Assembly (NCBI RefSeq): GCF_008973665.1
Contig: NZ_WACP01000021.1
Location: forward strand, 1 to 64,000
Reading direction: 5' to 3'
DNA length: 64,000 nt
Source: Paenibacillus tengchongensis
GTDB taxonomy: Bacteria; Bacillota; Bacilli; Paenibacillales; Paenibacillaceae
This document shows, piece after piece, positions 50,469 through 59,367 of the stretch. The position numbers were made by a program, and so were the translations under genes. Numbering within the stretch: position 1 is the stretch's first letter; the number at the start of each line of letters is the position of its first letter. Below the pieces are notes generated by a model, which saw nothing but the letters and a program-made list of their open reading frames with translations, ran no database searches and was not told the DNA's origin.

Positions 50469-51431
50469 ATGACCAACGAACGCTCAGAGCCGGAGCTGCT
50501 GTCTTATCAGGGCAGCAGCCCAAAGCCGGCTGATTTCGATAAATACTGGGAGCGTGCCCTCGCGGAGCTGGATGCCCAGTCTCTCGATTATGAGCTGGTT
50601 CCGGCTGAGTTCCGGAGCGAGCTCGCGGAATGCTTTCATTTGTATTTTACCGGTGTAGGCGGGGCGCGGGTGCATTGTAAATATGTACGGCCGAGGATGA
50701 AAGGGGCGGAGCGGGGCCGGGGCCTTGTCATGTTCCATGGTTATGCCTGCGACAGCGGAGACTGGATGGAGAAGGTCGCCTATGCGGCACATGGTTTCAG
50801 TGTGCTCGCCATGGACTGCCGCGGACAGGGCGGCTTGTCGGAGGATAATCTGGCTGTACAGGGGACGACGATCCGCGGACATATTATCCGGGGGATAGAT
50901 GACCCCGATCCGGACAATCTGTATTACCGGAACGTCTTTCTGGATACCGCCCAGACGGCGCGTATCCTGATGAGCATGCCGGAGGTCGACCCGGCGCGGG
51001 TCGGCGCTTATGGCTGCTCCCAGGGCGGAGCGCTCACCGTGGTTTGTGCTGCCCTGGAGCCGCTTATTGCCGCCGCCCTTCCGGTCTATCCGTTCCTCTC
51101 CGATTACAAACGGGCCTGGGAACTCAACATCACGACTTCGGCTTATGAGGAGCTGAATTACTATTTCCGTTTCTTTGATCCGCATCATTTGCGGGAGGAA
51201 GAGATTTTTAACCGTCTGGGGTTGATTGATATCCAAAACCTGGCCGGGCGCATCCAGGGTAAAGTGCTGTGGGTGACCGGACTCATGGATTCAATCTGTC
51301 CGCCCTCCACCCAATTCGCCGCATACAATAAAATCACCGCTCCGAAAGAGCTGCTGGTCTATCATGAATACGGCCATGAATATCTTCCGTATCTTGCGGA
51401 TAAGGCGCTCCGCATGTTCATGGAGCTGTAA
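50469..51431 (+). CDS. Acetyl (xylan/mannan) esterase, AXE1/cephalosporin-C deacetylase family
   Basis: 320 aa from ATG 50469, with AGAGGAG upstream. Alpha/beta hydrolase: VMFHGYACDSGDW, nucleophile in GAYGCSQGGALTV, aspartate in GLMDSICPPSTQFAAYN and histidine in YHEYGHEYLP. No signal peptide, so it removes acetyl groups inside the cell from imported oligosaccharides. Its place after the mannan importer suggests acetylated (gluco)mannan fragments as substrate (inference). Confidence 0.88.
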   Translation: MTNERSEPELLSYQGSSPKPADFDKYWERALAELDAQSLDYELVPAEFRSELAECFHLYFTGVGGARVHCKYVRPRMKGAERGRGLVMFHGYACDSGDWMEKVAYAAHGFSVLAMDCRGQGGLSEDNLAVQGTTIRGHIIRGIDDPDPDNLYYRNVFLDTAQTARILMSMPEVDPARVGAYGCSQGGALTVVCAALEPLIAAALPVYPFLSDYKRAWELNITTSAYEELNYYFRFFDPHHLREEEIFNRLGLIDIQNLAGRIQGKVLWVTGLMDSICPPSTQFAAYNKITAPKELLVYHEYGHEYLPYLADKALRMFMEL

Positions 51432-51523
51432 GAGGGAGCGCGGCGCTTTAGGCGATTAATACAACAGGAGAAGCAAATGGAGCATACAGAATTCGACTAT
51501 GGTAGAACCGGGCACATGCCAAA

Positions 51524-51805
51524 CTAGAGGCATATCAGTTTTAGGCATATTAGTTAGAGGCATGCCCAGCAGGAGCCATGCCCAGCTAGTGGCATACCAT
51601 ATCTAGCTAGAGGCATACCGAGCTAGGGTCAGACTAAACTAGGGCAGACCAAGCTAGAACCAAATCTGGCTGTAATCATTCAAAGCTAGGGCCGGACCAA
51701 GCTGGCCAAACCGAGCTGGTGGCATGTTGAGTGGTAACCATACCGAGCTAGAGGCATATCAAGCTAAGGTCGGACTAAACTAGGGCAGACCATGCAAAGG
51801 CATAG
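51524..51805 (+). repeat. Degenerate AGCTAG-x-GGCATACC repeat cluster
   Basis: About a dozen imperfect copies of (A)GCTAGAGGCATACC and GCTAGGGCAGACC-like units. One 31-base stretch (AGCTAGGGTCAGACTAAACT…) at 51621–51651 is repeated at 51762–51792 with two changes. No ORF makes sense across it. Confidence 0.7.
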
Positions 51806-51943
51806 GCAAGCGCGGGTCTGGGGACTTGGGGCTAGTTGGATTTTTGCTACTTATTTTCCGCGTGAAGTTCGATCTTTGGAGACTAGTTGGATTTCCGCCC
51901 ACTAATTTGCTGGGAATCCGCGTTGGAGATCATTTTTACCATA

Positions 51944-52019
51944 ATTAAGTGGCGATTATCGAACTAACCTGCAGTTAACTGGCGCAAACGAGCATATTAA
52001 GTGGCGAAAATCCAATTAA
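51944..52019 (+). repeat. Dispersed TTAAGTGGCG repeat, first location
   Basis: ATTAAGTGGCGATTATCGAACTAA (in parts ATTAAGTGGCG and ATTATCGAACTAA) at 51944–51967 and a variant at 51996–52019. Weaker forms (ACTAGTTGGATTTCCGCC) lie upstream. The same motif returns at 62984–63113. The 51432–52397 interval contains no gene, only this and the neighbouring repeats. Confidence 0.65.
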
Positions 52020-52303
52020 TGTTGTTTAGGGGGTTTTAAACCAAGTCGATTTTAAACAGAGTCAATTCTAAGGCCGCAACAACCGAAATAACCTGCTTGG
52101 TACGCCGCCCGTCCCTATTGGATGGGCGGCTCTTTGCGTGAAATGAAGCGGAGAGAGAAGTAAGGAGCAAAGAGCTGCGGTGCATGAGCGCCATTCTGCG
52201 AAGGCTCAAGTAATAATTGTGCCAGTTGGGCATAATAGTGAGGCGGACTATGACGTGAAATAGCTGTGAAACAGCTATAGAATGACTGTGTAATGACTGT
52301 AGT

Positions 52304-52361
52304 GTGAAATGGCTGAGAAATGCAGTGAAATGACTGAGAAATGCAGTGAAATGACTGTGCT
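52304..52361 (+). repeat. 21-bp tandem repeat upstream of the PBP gene
   Basis: GTGAAATGRCTGAGAAATGCA at 52304–52324 and 52325–52345, with a partial third copy from 52346. Shorter related units (AATGACTGTG) precede it from about 52280. It lies 37–94 bases before the TTG start, that is in the promoter or leader region. Confidence 0.75.
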
Positions 52362-52397
52362 GAAAAATGACCGTGACATGGCTGAGGGGGTATCGCC

Positions 52398-54206
52398 TTG
52401 CTGAGGCTTGTACATAAACGAATTTTCTGGGGCTTGTTCATACTGATTGGCCTGCTGGCGGTACTGATTCTGCGGCTGGCCTGGGTGCAGCTGCTGCTGA
52501 AGGACCGTCCGGTTCCCGGCGCTGCGTACAGCCTGGCCAAGATGGCCGAGATCCAAAGCGAGCGCGAAACCGTGCTCGACAGCGGCCGGGGGCGGCTGCT
52601 TGACCGCTCCGGCAAGCCGCTGGCGGGGGAGACGGTATGGACGGCGGCCTTCTTCCCGCAGGAGGAGCAGCCAGTATCTGCAGCAGGCCGGACAGACGGC
52701 GAGCAGCCGCTGCGCCGGTTGGCCACCGTCCTGGGGGCGACCTATGAGGAAATGCGGGACAAGCTGCAGACGATGAAGGAGCCCTTCCTCTGGCCTGATC
52801 CGGCCGGCGGCGGCAAGGTGCCGCTTGCGCTGACCGAACAGCAGGCGGAAGAAGTGGGGCGGCTCGGCATCGACGGGGTCAGTGTGCTGCCGTATAACCG
52901 CCGGTATGACGGCACTGCTTCCGGCAGCCAGTGGCTGGGGTACTTGTCCGAGGCCGGTCCTAAGGAAGCGAAGCGGTCGCCCAGCGGACTACGCGTGCCG
53001 CTGAGCGGCACGGACGGCCTGGAGAAGACGCTAGAGCCGCTGCTGCAGGGTGTCGGGCATACGGAGGCCTTCGCGCAGGTGGATGCGCGCGGCAACCGCC
53101 TGCCGGGCAGCGGGATACAGGTCAGGGCTCCGGGCAACCCTTATTATCCTTTGTCCGTATATATGACTGTAGATATGAAGCTTCAGGAAGACATTGAAAG
53201 GCTGGCCGTGGACTCCGGCATGCAAGAGGGAGCGGTAGTAGTGCTTGACGCGGAGAACGGCGATATCGAGGCGATGGTGTCACTTCCGCTGTATAACCCG
53301 CTCAAGATTGATCCCGCAGGCGGCCAGTGGAACAACCGCGCACTGCAGGGAGTTATTCCCGGTTCCATCTTTAAAGTTGTGACCGCTGCCGCCGCGCTCG
53401 AAGCTGGAGTGACCTCCCCGGACGAGCCCTTCTTCTGCTCAGGGGAGTACGGCAAATACGGCCTCAGCTGCGCAAACGGCAAAGGACACGGCGCCCTCAC
53501 CATGGCGGAGGGATTTGCCGTGTCCTGCAATACTGTGTTCGCCACGCTGGCGGAGCGGCTGAGCGGGCCGCAGCTGCAGCGCGCCGCGCTGGCGCTGGGC
53601 CTCGGCCGCCAGGTCGGCTGGCAGGCCGAGCGCACGCTGGGCCTGCCGCTGCTGCGGCCGCTCGCCGGGGAGCAGCCGGGCGTCATCTTCGCCGCCGGAG
53701 AACAGCCGGGCGCTGACGGCGGCGCCAGGGTGCAGACCGCCATCGGACAGCGCGATGTGCGGGTAACGCCGCTGCAGGCCGCGAACCTGGTGGTGACGCT
53801 GCTGCACGGCGGCGAAGTGCGGGCGCCGCGCATTCTGCAGCGCGTCGCCTTCGCGAACGGGCAGACGCTCAGCGAGCTGCCCGGCCATCTGGCTCCGGCG
53901 GCGGACGAGATCTCGCCGCAGACCTCCCGGCTGCTGCTCTCCATGATGCGCCGGGTCGTCACGGACGGGACCGGCCGCAAGCTGCAGCAGGCGCGCTGGC
54001 CGCTGGCCGGCAAATCCGGGACCGCCGAAACGCTGGTCCGCGGCAAGGCGCGCAATAACCAGTGGTTCATCGGCTACGGCCCGGTGGACCATCCGAAATA
54101 TGCAGTCGCCGTGGCCGTGGAGAACGCCGCACCCGGTGGCCCGCATCTTGCGACCAGGCTGTTCGGTCAGGTATTCGACCAGCTGGCCGGATCTTCGGGA
54201 GTCTGA
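52398..54206 (+). CDS. Class B penicillin-binding protein (transpeptidase)
   Basis: 602 aa from a TTG seven bases after GAGGGGG. N-terminal membrane anchor at residues ~9–34, a dimerisation domain (DSGRGRLLDRSGKPLAGE) and a transpeptidase with SIFK (Ser323), SCN (376–378) and KSGT (539–542). It cross-links peptidoglycan outside the membrane. It is shorter than typical PBP2 or PBP3 and lacks PASTA domains, so it may be a sporulation or accessory PBP. Its last residues lie in a sequence duplicated from the tail of the convergent transporter gene. Confidence 0.9.
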   Translation: MLRLVHKRIFWGLFILIGLLAVLILRLAWVQLLLKDRPVPGAAYSLAKMAEIQSERETVLDSGRGRLLDRSGKPLAGETVWTAAFFPQEEQPVSAAGRTDGEQPLRRLATVLGATYEEMRDKLQTMKEPFLWPDPAGGGKVPLALTEQQAEEVGRLGIDGVSVLPYNRRYDGTASGSQWLGYLSEAGPKEAKRSPSGLRVPLSGTDGLEKTLEPLLQGVGHTEAFAQVDARGNRLPGSGIQVRAPGNPYYPLSVYMTVDMKLQEDIERLAVDSGMQEGAVVVLDAENGDIEAMVSLPLYNPLKIDPAGGQWNNRALQGVIPGSIFKVVTAAAALEAGVTSPDEPFFCSGEYGKYGLSCANGKGHGALTMAEGFAVSCNTVFATLAERLSGPQLQRAALALGLGRQVGWQAERTLGLPLLRPLAGEQPGVIFAAGEQPGADGGARVQTAIGQRDVRVTPLQAANLVVTLLHGGEVRAPRILQRVAFANGQTLSELPGHLAPAADEISPQTSRLLLSMMRRVVTDGTGRKLQQARWPLAGKSGTAETLVRGKARNNQWFIGYGPVDHPKYAVAVAVENAAPGGPHLATRLFGQVFDQLAGSSGV

Positions 54207-54317
54207 GGCTGCTCCAGATCGCCGCTCATCGTGTCCTTGTTCACCGCTCCGTTCGGCTGGCCGGTTCTTCCGGAGCCTGAGGCTCCGCTGAAGAGCCTGT
54301 CTCCGGATCGCCGCTTA
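54182..54317. repeat. Imperfect direct repeat across the convergent gene ends
   Basis: About 47 bases starting GCTGGCCGGATCTTCGGGAG at 54182 recur from 54256 as GCTGGCCGGTTCTTCCGGAG. The second copy contains a 16-base insertion. Copy 1 contains the PBP stop codon; copy 2 encodes, on the other strand, the C-terminus of the AI-2E-family protein. Confidence 0.7.
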
Positions 54318-55449
54318 CCGGTCCGCCGGCAGTGCTGGGCTCCGATGCGGCGAACGGCGAGACGATGAATTCTTCCTTCGGCAGATAAATCCAGCGCTGC
54401 AGATACCCCTGCTGAATCAGCTCCTTGATCAGGATCAGCAGAATCGGCGCAAGAATCAGGCCGGCCACACCGAAGGCGGACATGGAGATCAGCACGAACG
54501 ACAGCATCAGGAACGCTGAGGAGACGCCGATCGAGTTGCCGGTAATCTTCGGCTCCAGCAGCTGCCGGACAATCAGCACCACCGCCAGCAGGACCAGCAG
54601 TCCGATGGCCATCCCCGTGTTGCCGACAATGAACAGGTAGATGATCCACGGAATGAGGATCGTCGACACGCCGAGCAAGGGCAGCAGGTCAAAGACGGCG
54701 CAGACCAAAGCCATCGTCAGCTCGTTGCCCGTGCCGAGGATGAACAGCCCGACCAGCACAATGGCGAAGGTGATGGTGATCAGAATCAGCTGCGCCTTCA
54801 GGTAGGAGCCGATGGCCTTGAAGACATTGGCCTGCAGAAACGCATACGCCGTCTTGAGCGTTTTCGGCATTTTGTCATGGGCAATCTTGCGCCAGTCCTT
54901 AATCTCCATGCTCAGGAAGAAGGCCAGAATAATGCCGACCCCGAAATTGGCCATAAAGGAGGAGAAGGAGCCAAGCAAACCGATCATATAATTAAAGAAG
55001 ACCGTCAGCCAGCGGGAGAGAATATTGGTGATATTGGTAAAATACCCGTTGAGCTTGTCGGTCAGATCCGGTGGCAGCGCATCGATTTTCTGCTTAAGAA
55101 AGGTTGTCGTTTCGGTAAAGCTTGCCTGGACAACTGCCGTATAGTACGGAAGATTGCCTTCCAGACGCATGATCTGCATCGCAATCAGCATGCCGGCGCC
55201 GAACAGCACACCCAGCAGCAGCACGACAAACAATATCACTGATATGGCCGAGGCGAACGGCTTGGCCATTCCCTTGCGGTTCAGAAAGCGCGCGAGCGGC
55301 TCGATGATCATAAAGACGAAGAAGGACAGGAAGACCGGGGCGGCGAGCGCATAAAGCTTACTGAAGGCCAGCATGACCAGATAGACCGTCAGCACCACCA
55401 GCCCGATATCAAAGAAGGTGCGCCAATATTTTTTGTAAAGCGGCAACAT
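54241..55449 (-). CDS. AI-2E family transporter (UPF0118)
   Basis: 402 aa from ATG 55449, with AAAGGAG twelve bases upstream; the longer frame starting at 55521 has no ribosome binding site. Eight hydrophobic helices with the family pattern (FMIIEPLARFLNRKG, SYLKAQLILITITFAIVLVGLFILG, AVFDLLPLLGVSTILIPWIIYLF, EPKITGNSIGVSSAFLMLSFV). Relatives export quorum signal AI-2 or exchange Na+ for H+ or Li+; which applies is unclear. A Pro/Glu/Ser-rich C-terminal tail of ~40 residues is unusual. It is convergent with the PBP gene. Confidence 0.88.
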   Translation of the reverse strand: MLPLYKKYWRTFFDIGLVVLTVYLVMLAFSKLYALAAPVFLSFFVFMIIEPLARFLNRKGMAKPFASAISVILFVVLLLGVLFGAGMLIAMQIMRLEGNLPYYTAVVQASFTETTTFLKQKIDALPPDLTDKLNGYFTNITNILSRWLTVFFNYMIGLLGSFSSFMANFGVGIILAFFLSMEIKDWRKIAHDKMPKTLKTAYAFLQANVFKAIGSYLKAQLILITITFAIVLVGLFILGTGNELTMALVCAVFDLLPLLGVSTILIPWIIYLFIVGNTGMAIGLLVLLAVVLIVRQLLEPKITGNSIGVSSAFLMLSFVLISMSAFGVAGLILAPILLILIKELIQQGYLQRWIYLPKEEFIVSPFAASEPSTAGGPVSGDPETGSSAEPQAPEEPASRTER

Positions 55450-55704
55450 GAATACAACCGACTCCTTTTTTAGGTCACATAATTTGGATGATTTGTCTGT
55501 TACGATACATTCATTGTACATGATTCTGTGAAAAAAGCGCCATTTTCTTCGGGAGTTATGTTAAAATAGGGGGTAACGTCTTTTTGCGGCCTGCTCGCTT
55601 TCCGGTATTCGCAAAGGCGGTTCGCTACTCGTTTTGGCCGTGCGTGATCTCTGTATGCAGCATGAACGGACCAAAAGTCAACTCTGGAAAAGCGGGGAAT
55701 TTAC

Positions 55705-57084
55705 ATGCAGACTTTGCTGCTCTGGTTATTTTACATCTCGACCTTTTATGCATTTATTCCGGGACTGATCAGCCGGCTGTTCGGTTATCGCGTTTTCCGC
55801 AAAGGCGTGGGGACCAAGGAGTTTTCGCTCACCTTCGATGACGGGCCTGACCCGGTATATACACCGCGGCTGCTTGATCTTCTGAAGCGCTATAATATGA
55901 AGGCTACTTTCTTTGTTGTGGGTGCGCATGCCGAACGGCATCCGGAGATTGTGAAGCGGATGCACGACGAAGGGCATCTGATCGGTATCCATAATTATCA
56001 CCATAAGACCAATTGGCTGATGTGGCCGCGGACCGTCAAACGGCAGATCCAGCGGACGGATGATATTATTTACAGTATTACCGGTGAACGGAGCACATAT
56101 TACCGTCCGCCGTGGGGGATCGTCAATCTGTTCGATTTCTCGAAACGCCGCCAGGTGCAGATCGTGCTCTGGTCGGCGATGTTCGGCGACTGGAAGGAGA
56201 AGCTGGGGGCCGAGCGGCTGACGGCCAAGCTACTGGCCAAGCTGAATCCCGGCGAGGTGATGCTGCTGCATGATTGCGGCCGGACGCCGGGCGCCGATCC
56301 CAAGGCGCCGGAGCAGATGCTGCTTGCACTGGAGCGGATGCTTCAGGAAGTGCAGCGGCGCGGCCTCTGCAGCATCCGGATTGACGAGATGATCCGCCAG
56401 GTGCAGGCCTCTCCGCTGCAGCGGCTCTCCTTTGGCAAGCGGCTGCTCGTCGGACTGTGGCTCATCTGGGAGCAGCTATTCCAGTTTATGTTCCGCATCA
56501 AGACCATATCACCGGCCGATCCGTTTCTGCATTACCGGCTGCGCAAGTATCAGGGCGAGACGGTACGGATGGAGGGCGGCGAATTCCTGCGCAAGGGCGA
56601 CAATGTGATTGAGTTGCATTTTGACAACCGGCAGCTGTTCGAGTTGGGGCTGCATGCCCGTTCCACCGCCCAGCTGGCGATCCGCATGATCCGCAAGATG
56701 GAGAAGGATTTGCCTGCACTCGCGGATAAGATTGCCGCCAATGGGGATCTGGCCGAGGCGAAGGCGCTGTACGGGGTCAGCATGATCAACCGCGGTCCGG
56801 AGAAATTCGGCTTCATGGTGCTGGATTTGCCGGATGGCTGGTTCGCCCGTTCCACCAAGTTCTACCTCAGCATTCTGCTGAGTGTGATTCACCCGGCCGG
56901 AGGTGCAAGGCTGAAGCAGCGCAGTGAAATGCTTGTGCCGAAGATGATGCTGATGCCAGTCTCGCAATTGCTGAATCAGATGAACCGCCAGCGTCCGCAG
57001 AAGCAGATAACCCACCTCGAACGGGTGCGGGAGGAAGAGCTGACGCTCGAGCCCGAGCTGCCGGGAGCAACGGCGGTGCGATAG
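55705..57084 (+). CDS. Polysaccharide deacetylase with YkoP-like C-terminal domain
   Basis: 459 aa. An N-terminal hydrophobic segment (residues 2–22) precedes a NodB-type deacetylase: TFDDGPDP (metal Asp), HLIGIHNYHHKTN (metal His), RPPWG and VMLLHDCG. From about residue 270 a second domain begins (DPFLHYRLRKYQGETVRMEGGEFLRKGDNVIELHFDN…), resembling the YkoP family that in Bacillus sits beside deacetylase genes. Here the two are fused. It probably deacetylates a cell-wall or extracellular polysaccharide. It has its own terminator. Confidence 0.85.
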   Translation: MQTLLLWLFYISTFYAFIPGLISRLFGYRVFRKGVGTKEFSLTFDDGPDPVYTPRLLDLLKRYNMKATFFVVGAHAERHPEIVKRMHDEGHLIGIHNYHHKTNWLMWPRTVKRQIQRTDDIIYSITGERSTYYRPPWGIVNLFDFSKRRQVQIVLWSAMFGDWKEKLGAERLTAKLLAKLNPGEVMLLHDCGRTPGADPKAPEQMLLALERMLQEVQRRGLCSIRIDEMIRQVQASPLQRLSFGKRLLVGLWLIWEQLFQFMFRIKTISPADPFLHYRLRKYQGETVRMEGGEFLRKGDNVIELHFDNRQLFELGLHARSTAQLAIRMIRKMEKDLPALADKIAANGDLAEAKALYGVSMINRGPEKFGFMVLDLPDGWFARSTKFYLSILLSVIHPAGGARLKQRSEMLVPKMMLMPVSQLLNQMNRQRPQKQITHLERVREEELTLEPELPGATAVR

Positions 57085-57132
57085 GAGCTCAATTAGTGCC
57101 GAACTCATAAGTTAAAGCTCATGGAAGATTGA

Positions 57133-57168
57133 AGCTCCGCAGCCCTATCGGGTGCGGGGCTTTATTTA
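57133..57168 (+). terminator. Terminator of the deacetylase gene
   Basis: AGCTCCGCA (57133–57141) pairs with TGCGGGGCT (57153–57161), one wobble, with an inner CCC/GGG, then TTATTT. Confidence 0.75.
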
Positions 57169-57224
57169 CGTCCTGCTCCGCACGGATTGGGGGCATTGAA
57201 AGGAACAAGATCACGGCTCCGCAC

Positions 57225-57269
57225 ACCAAAAACCGGCCCTGCAGTCTTGTAAGACTGGCAGGGCCGGTT
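57225..57269 (-). terminator. Terminator of ilvD
   Basis: AACCGGCCCTGC (57231–57242) pairs with GCAGGGCCGGTT (57258–57269), enclosing CAGTCTT/AAGACTG. On the minus strand it ends in TTTTTGG. Confidence 0.9.
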
Positions 57270-57289
57270 CCATTCATGCGTTCAGTAGA

Positions 57290-58975
57290 TTAAATCTTCA
57301 GCACGCCGCCCTTGCTGGCATTGGTAACCAGCTTGGAGTAGCGGGCGAGGTAGCCGGTCTTGACCTTCGGCTCGAATTCTTTCCAGTTGCTGCGGCGGGC
57401 GGCCAGCACTTCCTCGTCAACCAGCAGCTCGATCTTGCGGTTGTTGAGGTCAAGCTCGATGATGTCGCCGTCTTCCACGAAGGCAATCGGGCCGCCTTCG
57501 GCCGCTTCCGGCGAGATGTGGCCGATGCTGATGCCGCGGGAGGCGCCGGAGAAGCGTCCATCCGTGATCAGGCCGACCTTGGCGCCGAGACCCATGCCGA
57601 CGATCTGCGAGGTCGGGGCGAGCATTTCCGGCATGCCCGGTCCGCCCTTCGGACCTTCATAACGGATGACTACAACGTGGCCTTCCTTGACTTTACCACC
57701 GGCGATGCCTTCCAGTGCTTCCTCCTGGGAGTCGAAGCAGATGGCCGGACCTTTGTGGTAGCCGCCGACCGAAGAATCGACTGCGCCAACCTTGATGATG
57801 GAGCCTTCCGGTGCCAGGTTGCCGTAAAGCACGGACAGGCCGCCGACCTGGGAGTAAGGATTATCTATCGTATGGATCACGCTGGTATCCTGGATTTCAT
57901 GGCCGGTTACGTTCTCGGCCAGCGTCTTCCCGGTAACGGTCATGCAATCGCCGAACAGTGCGCCCGGCTTCTTCAGCAGCTCGTTCAGCACGGCGCTGAC
58001 GCCGCCGGCCCGGTCCACGTCCTCGATGAAGATGTCGGAGGCCGGAGCAAGCTTGGCCAGATAAGGCACGCGGTTAGCTACTTCGTTAATGCGCTCCAGC
58101 GGATAATCCACGCCCGCTTCCTGGGCAATAGCCAGCGTATGCAGCACGGTGTTGGTGGAGCCGCCCATGGCCATATCCAGCGCAAAGGCGTTGTCGATGG
58201 ATTCCTTCGTTACGATGTCGCGCGGCTTAAGGTCGATCTTGATCAATTCCATCAGCTGCTTCGCTGATTTGCGGACGAAATCTTTGCGTTCCTCGGCTAC
58301 AGCAAGGATGGTGCCGTTGCCCGGGAGCGCCAGGCCCATCGCTTCAGCCAGACAGTTCATCGAATTGGCGGTGAACATGCCCGAACAGGAACCGCAGGTC
58401 GGACAGCCGAATTGTTCCAGCTCCAGCAGCTCATCGTCGTTGATCTTGCCGACCTGGTGCGCACCGACACCTTCAAACACGGAGGTCAGGGAGAGCTTGC
58501 GGCCTTTGCTGTCCACGCCGGCCTTCATCGGGCCGCCGCTGACGAAGATCGTCGGGATGTTGACGCGCAGGGCGCCGAGCATCATACCGGGCGTGATTTT
58601 GTCGCAGTTGGGAATGCAGACCATGCCGTCGAACCAGTGCGCGGAGACGACCGTTTCCAGGGAGTCGGCAATGATCTCGCGGCTGGGCAGGGAGTAGCGC
58701 ATGCCGATGTGGCCCATGGCGATACCGTCGTCTACGCCGATCGTATTGAATTCGAACGGAACGCCACCGGCTTCGCGGATCGCTTCCTTGACGATCTTGC
58801 CGAATTCCTGCAGATGCACATGACCCGGAACGATATCAATATAAGAATTGCAGACCGCAATAAACGGCTTGCCGAAATCCTCTTCTTTTACTCCGGCGGC
58901 ACGCAGCAGACTGCGGTGCGGCGCGCGGTCAAAGCCTTTCTTGATCATGTCAGAACGCATTTTCTTGGCTGCCAT
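57290..58975 (-). CDS. ilvD: Dihydroxy-acid dehydratase
   Basis: 561 aa, ATG behind AGGGGGGAA. Iron-sulphur ligands lie in AVCNSYIDIVPGH, IPNCDKITPGMM and PTCGSCSGMFTANSMNCL. The C-terminal SGASRGISIGHISPEAAEGGP is also standard. It dehydrates dihydroxy acids to the keto acids leading to valine, isoleucine, leucine and pantothenate. It stands alone, away from any ilv-leu operon. Its upstream region is long and structured. Confidence 0.96.
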   Translation of the reverse strand: MAAKKMRSDMIKKGFDRAPHRSLLRAAGVKEEDFGKPFIAVCNSYIDIVPGHVHLQEFGKIVKEAIREAGGVPFEFNTIGVDDGIAMGHIGMRYSLPSREIIADSLETVVSAHWFDGMVCIPNCDKITPGMMLGALRVNIPTIFVSGGPMKAGVDSKGRKLSLTSVFEGVGAHQVGKINDDELLELEQFGCPTCGSCSGMFTANSMNCLAEAMGLALPGNGTILAVAEERKDFVRKSAKQLMELIKIDLKPRDIVTKESIDNAFALDMAMGGSTNTVLHTLAIAQEAGVDYPLERINEVANRVPYLAKLAPASDIFIEDVDRAGGVSAVLNELLKKPGALFGDCMTVTGKTLAENVTGHEIQDTSVIHTIDNPYSQVGGLSVLYGNLAPEGSIIKVGAVDSSVGGYHKGPAICFDSQEEALEGIAGGKVKEGHVVVIRYEGPKGGPGMPEMLAPTSQIVGMGLGAKVGLITDGRFSGASRGISIGHISPEAAEGGPIAFVEDGDIIELDLNNRKIELLVDEEVLAARRSNWKEFEPKVKTGYLARYSKLVTNASKGGVLKI

Positions 58976-59230
58976 ACAAGTGGTTCCCCCCTAAAAAAAA
59001 TTGGTCAGGCGTAGCATCCTCCAGGCTGCATGAAGCAGGCCCGGCATCGCCGGAAATAACAGATGGTGCCGCGTTAACGCATTACAATCCCGGATGCTGC
59101 GGATCCGCGGTTTATAGAAAGAACAGGGTCCAGCTTCTTGAATATGGAAGAAGGAGGGCGGAGCCGTTTCTATAAAAACATCATGCCGGTAAACACCGGC
59201 TGTATAAGATTTTTCTTATTAAGTGAGTCT
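58976..59230 (-). promoter_or_regulatory. Structured leader region of ilvD
   Basis: Read on the minus strand: a 16-base palindrome GCCGGTGTTTACCGGC (59194–59209), and a long-range pair TTTATAGAAA/TTTCTATAAA (59167–59176 with 59112–59121). CGCAGCATCC then pairs with GGATGCTACG close to a U8 tract (58993–59000) just before the ribosome binding site. This could be an attenuator. No sense-strand T-box or known riboswitch motif was found. Confidence 0.4.
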
Positions 59231-59325
59231 ATCACAAAAGGCCTGCTTTTTCTACCGGACAATGTGAAGTTTGTCCCTGCAGCACAGTTCTTTTTACATA
59301 CCTGGTAAATACCCGATCACGCAGC

Positions 59326-59351
59326 AAAAAAGCCTCTCCCAAAGGAAAGGC
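59326..59351 (-). terminator. Terminator of the acyltransferase gene
   Basis: Minus-strand GCCTTTCC pairs with GGAGAGGC-type arm (one wobble), followed by TTTTTT. Confidence 0.75.
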
Positions 59352-59367
59352 CGGGAATTGCGGAAAG

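Noticed and set aside
50289..51805. Spaced direct repeats considered as a CRISPR array
   Set aside because: Repeats are short, degenerate and unevenly spaced, and no cas genes are in the window.
55452..55521. N-terminal extension of the AI-2E-family protein
   Set aside because: The added 24 residues are unlike the family and have no ribosome binding site, whereas AAAGGAG precedes ATG 55449.
59061..59074. Plus-strand sequence AGATGGTGCCGCG resembling the T-box consensus
   Set aside because: It differs at two conserved positions and faces away from any gene; ilvD is on the other strand. It lacks a Stem I and specifier, so it is taken as chance.
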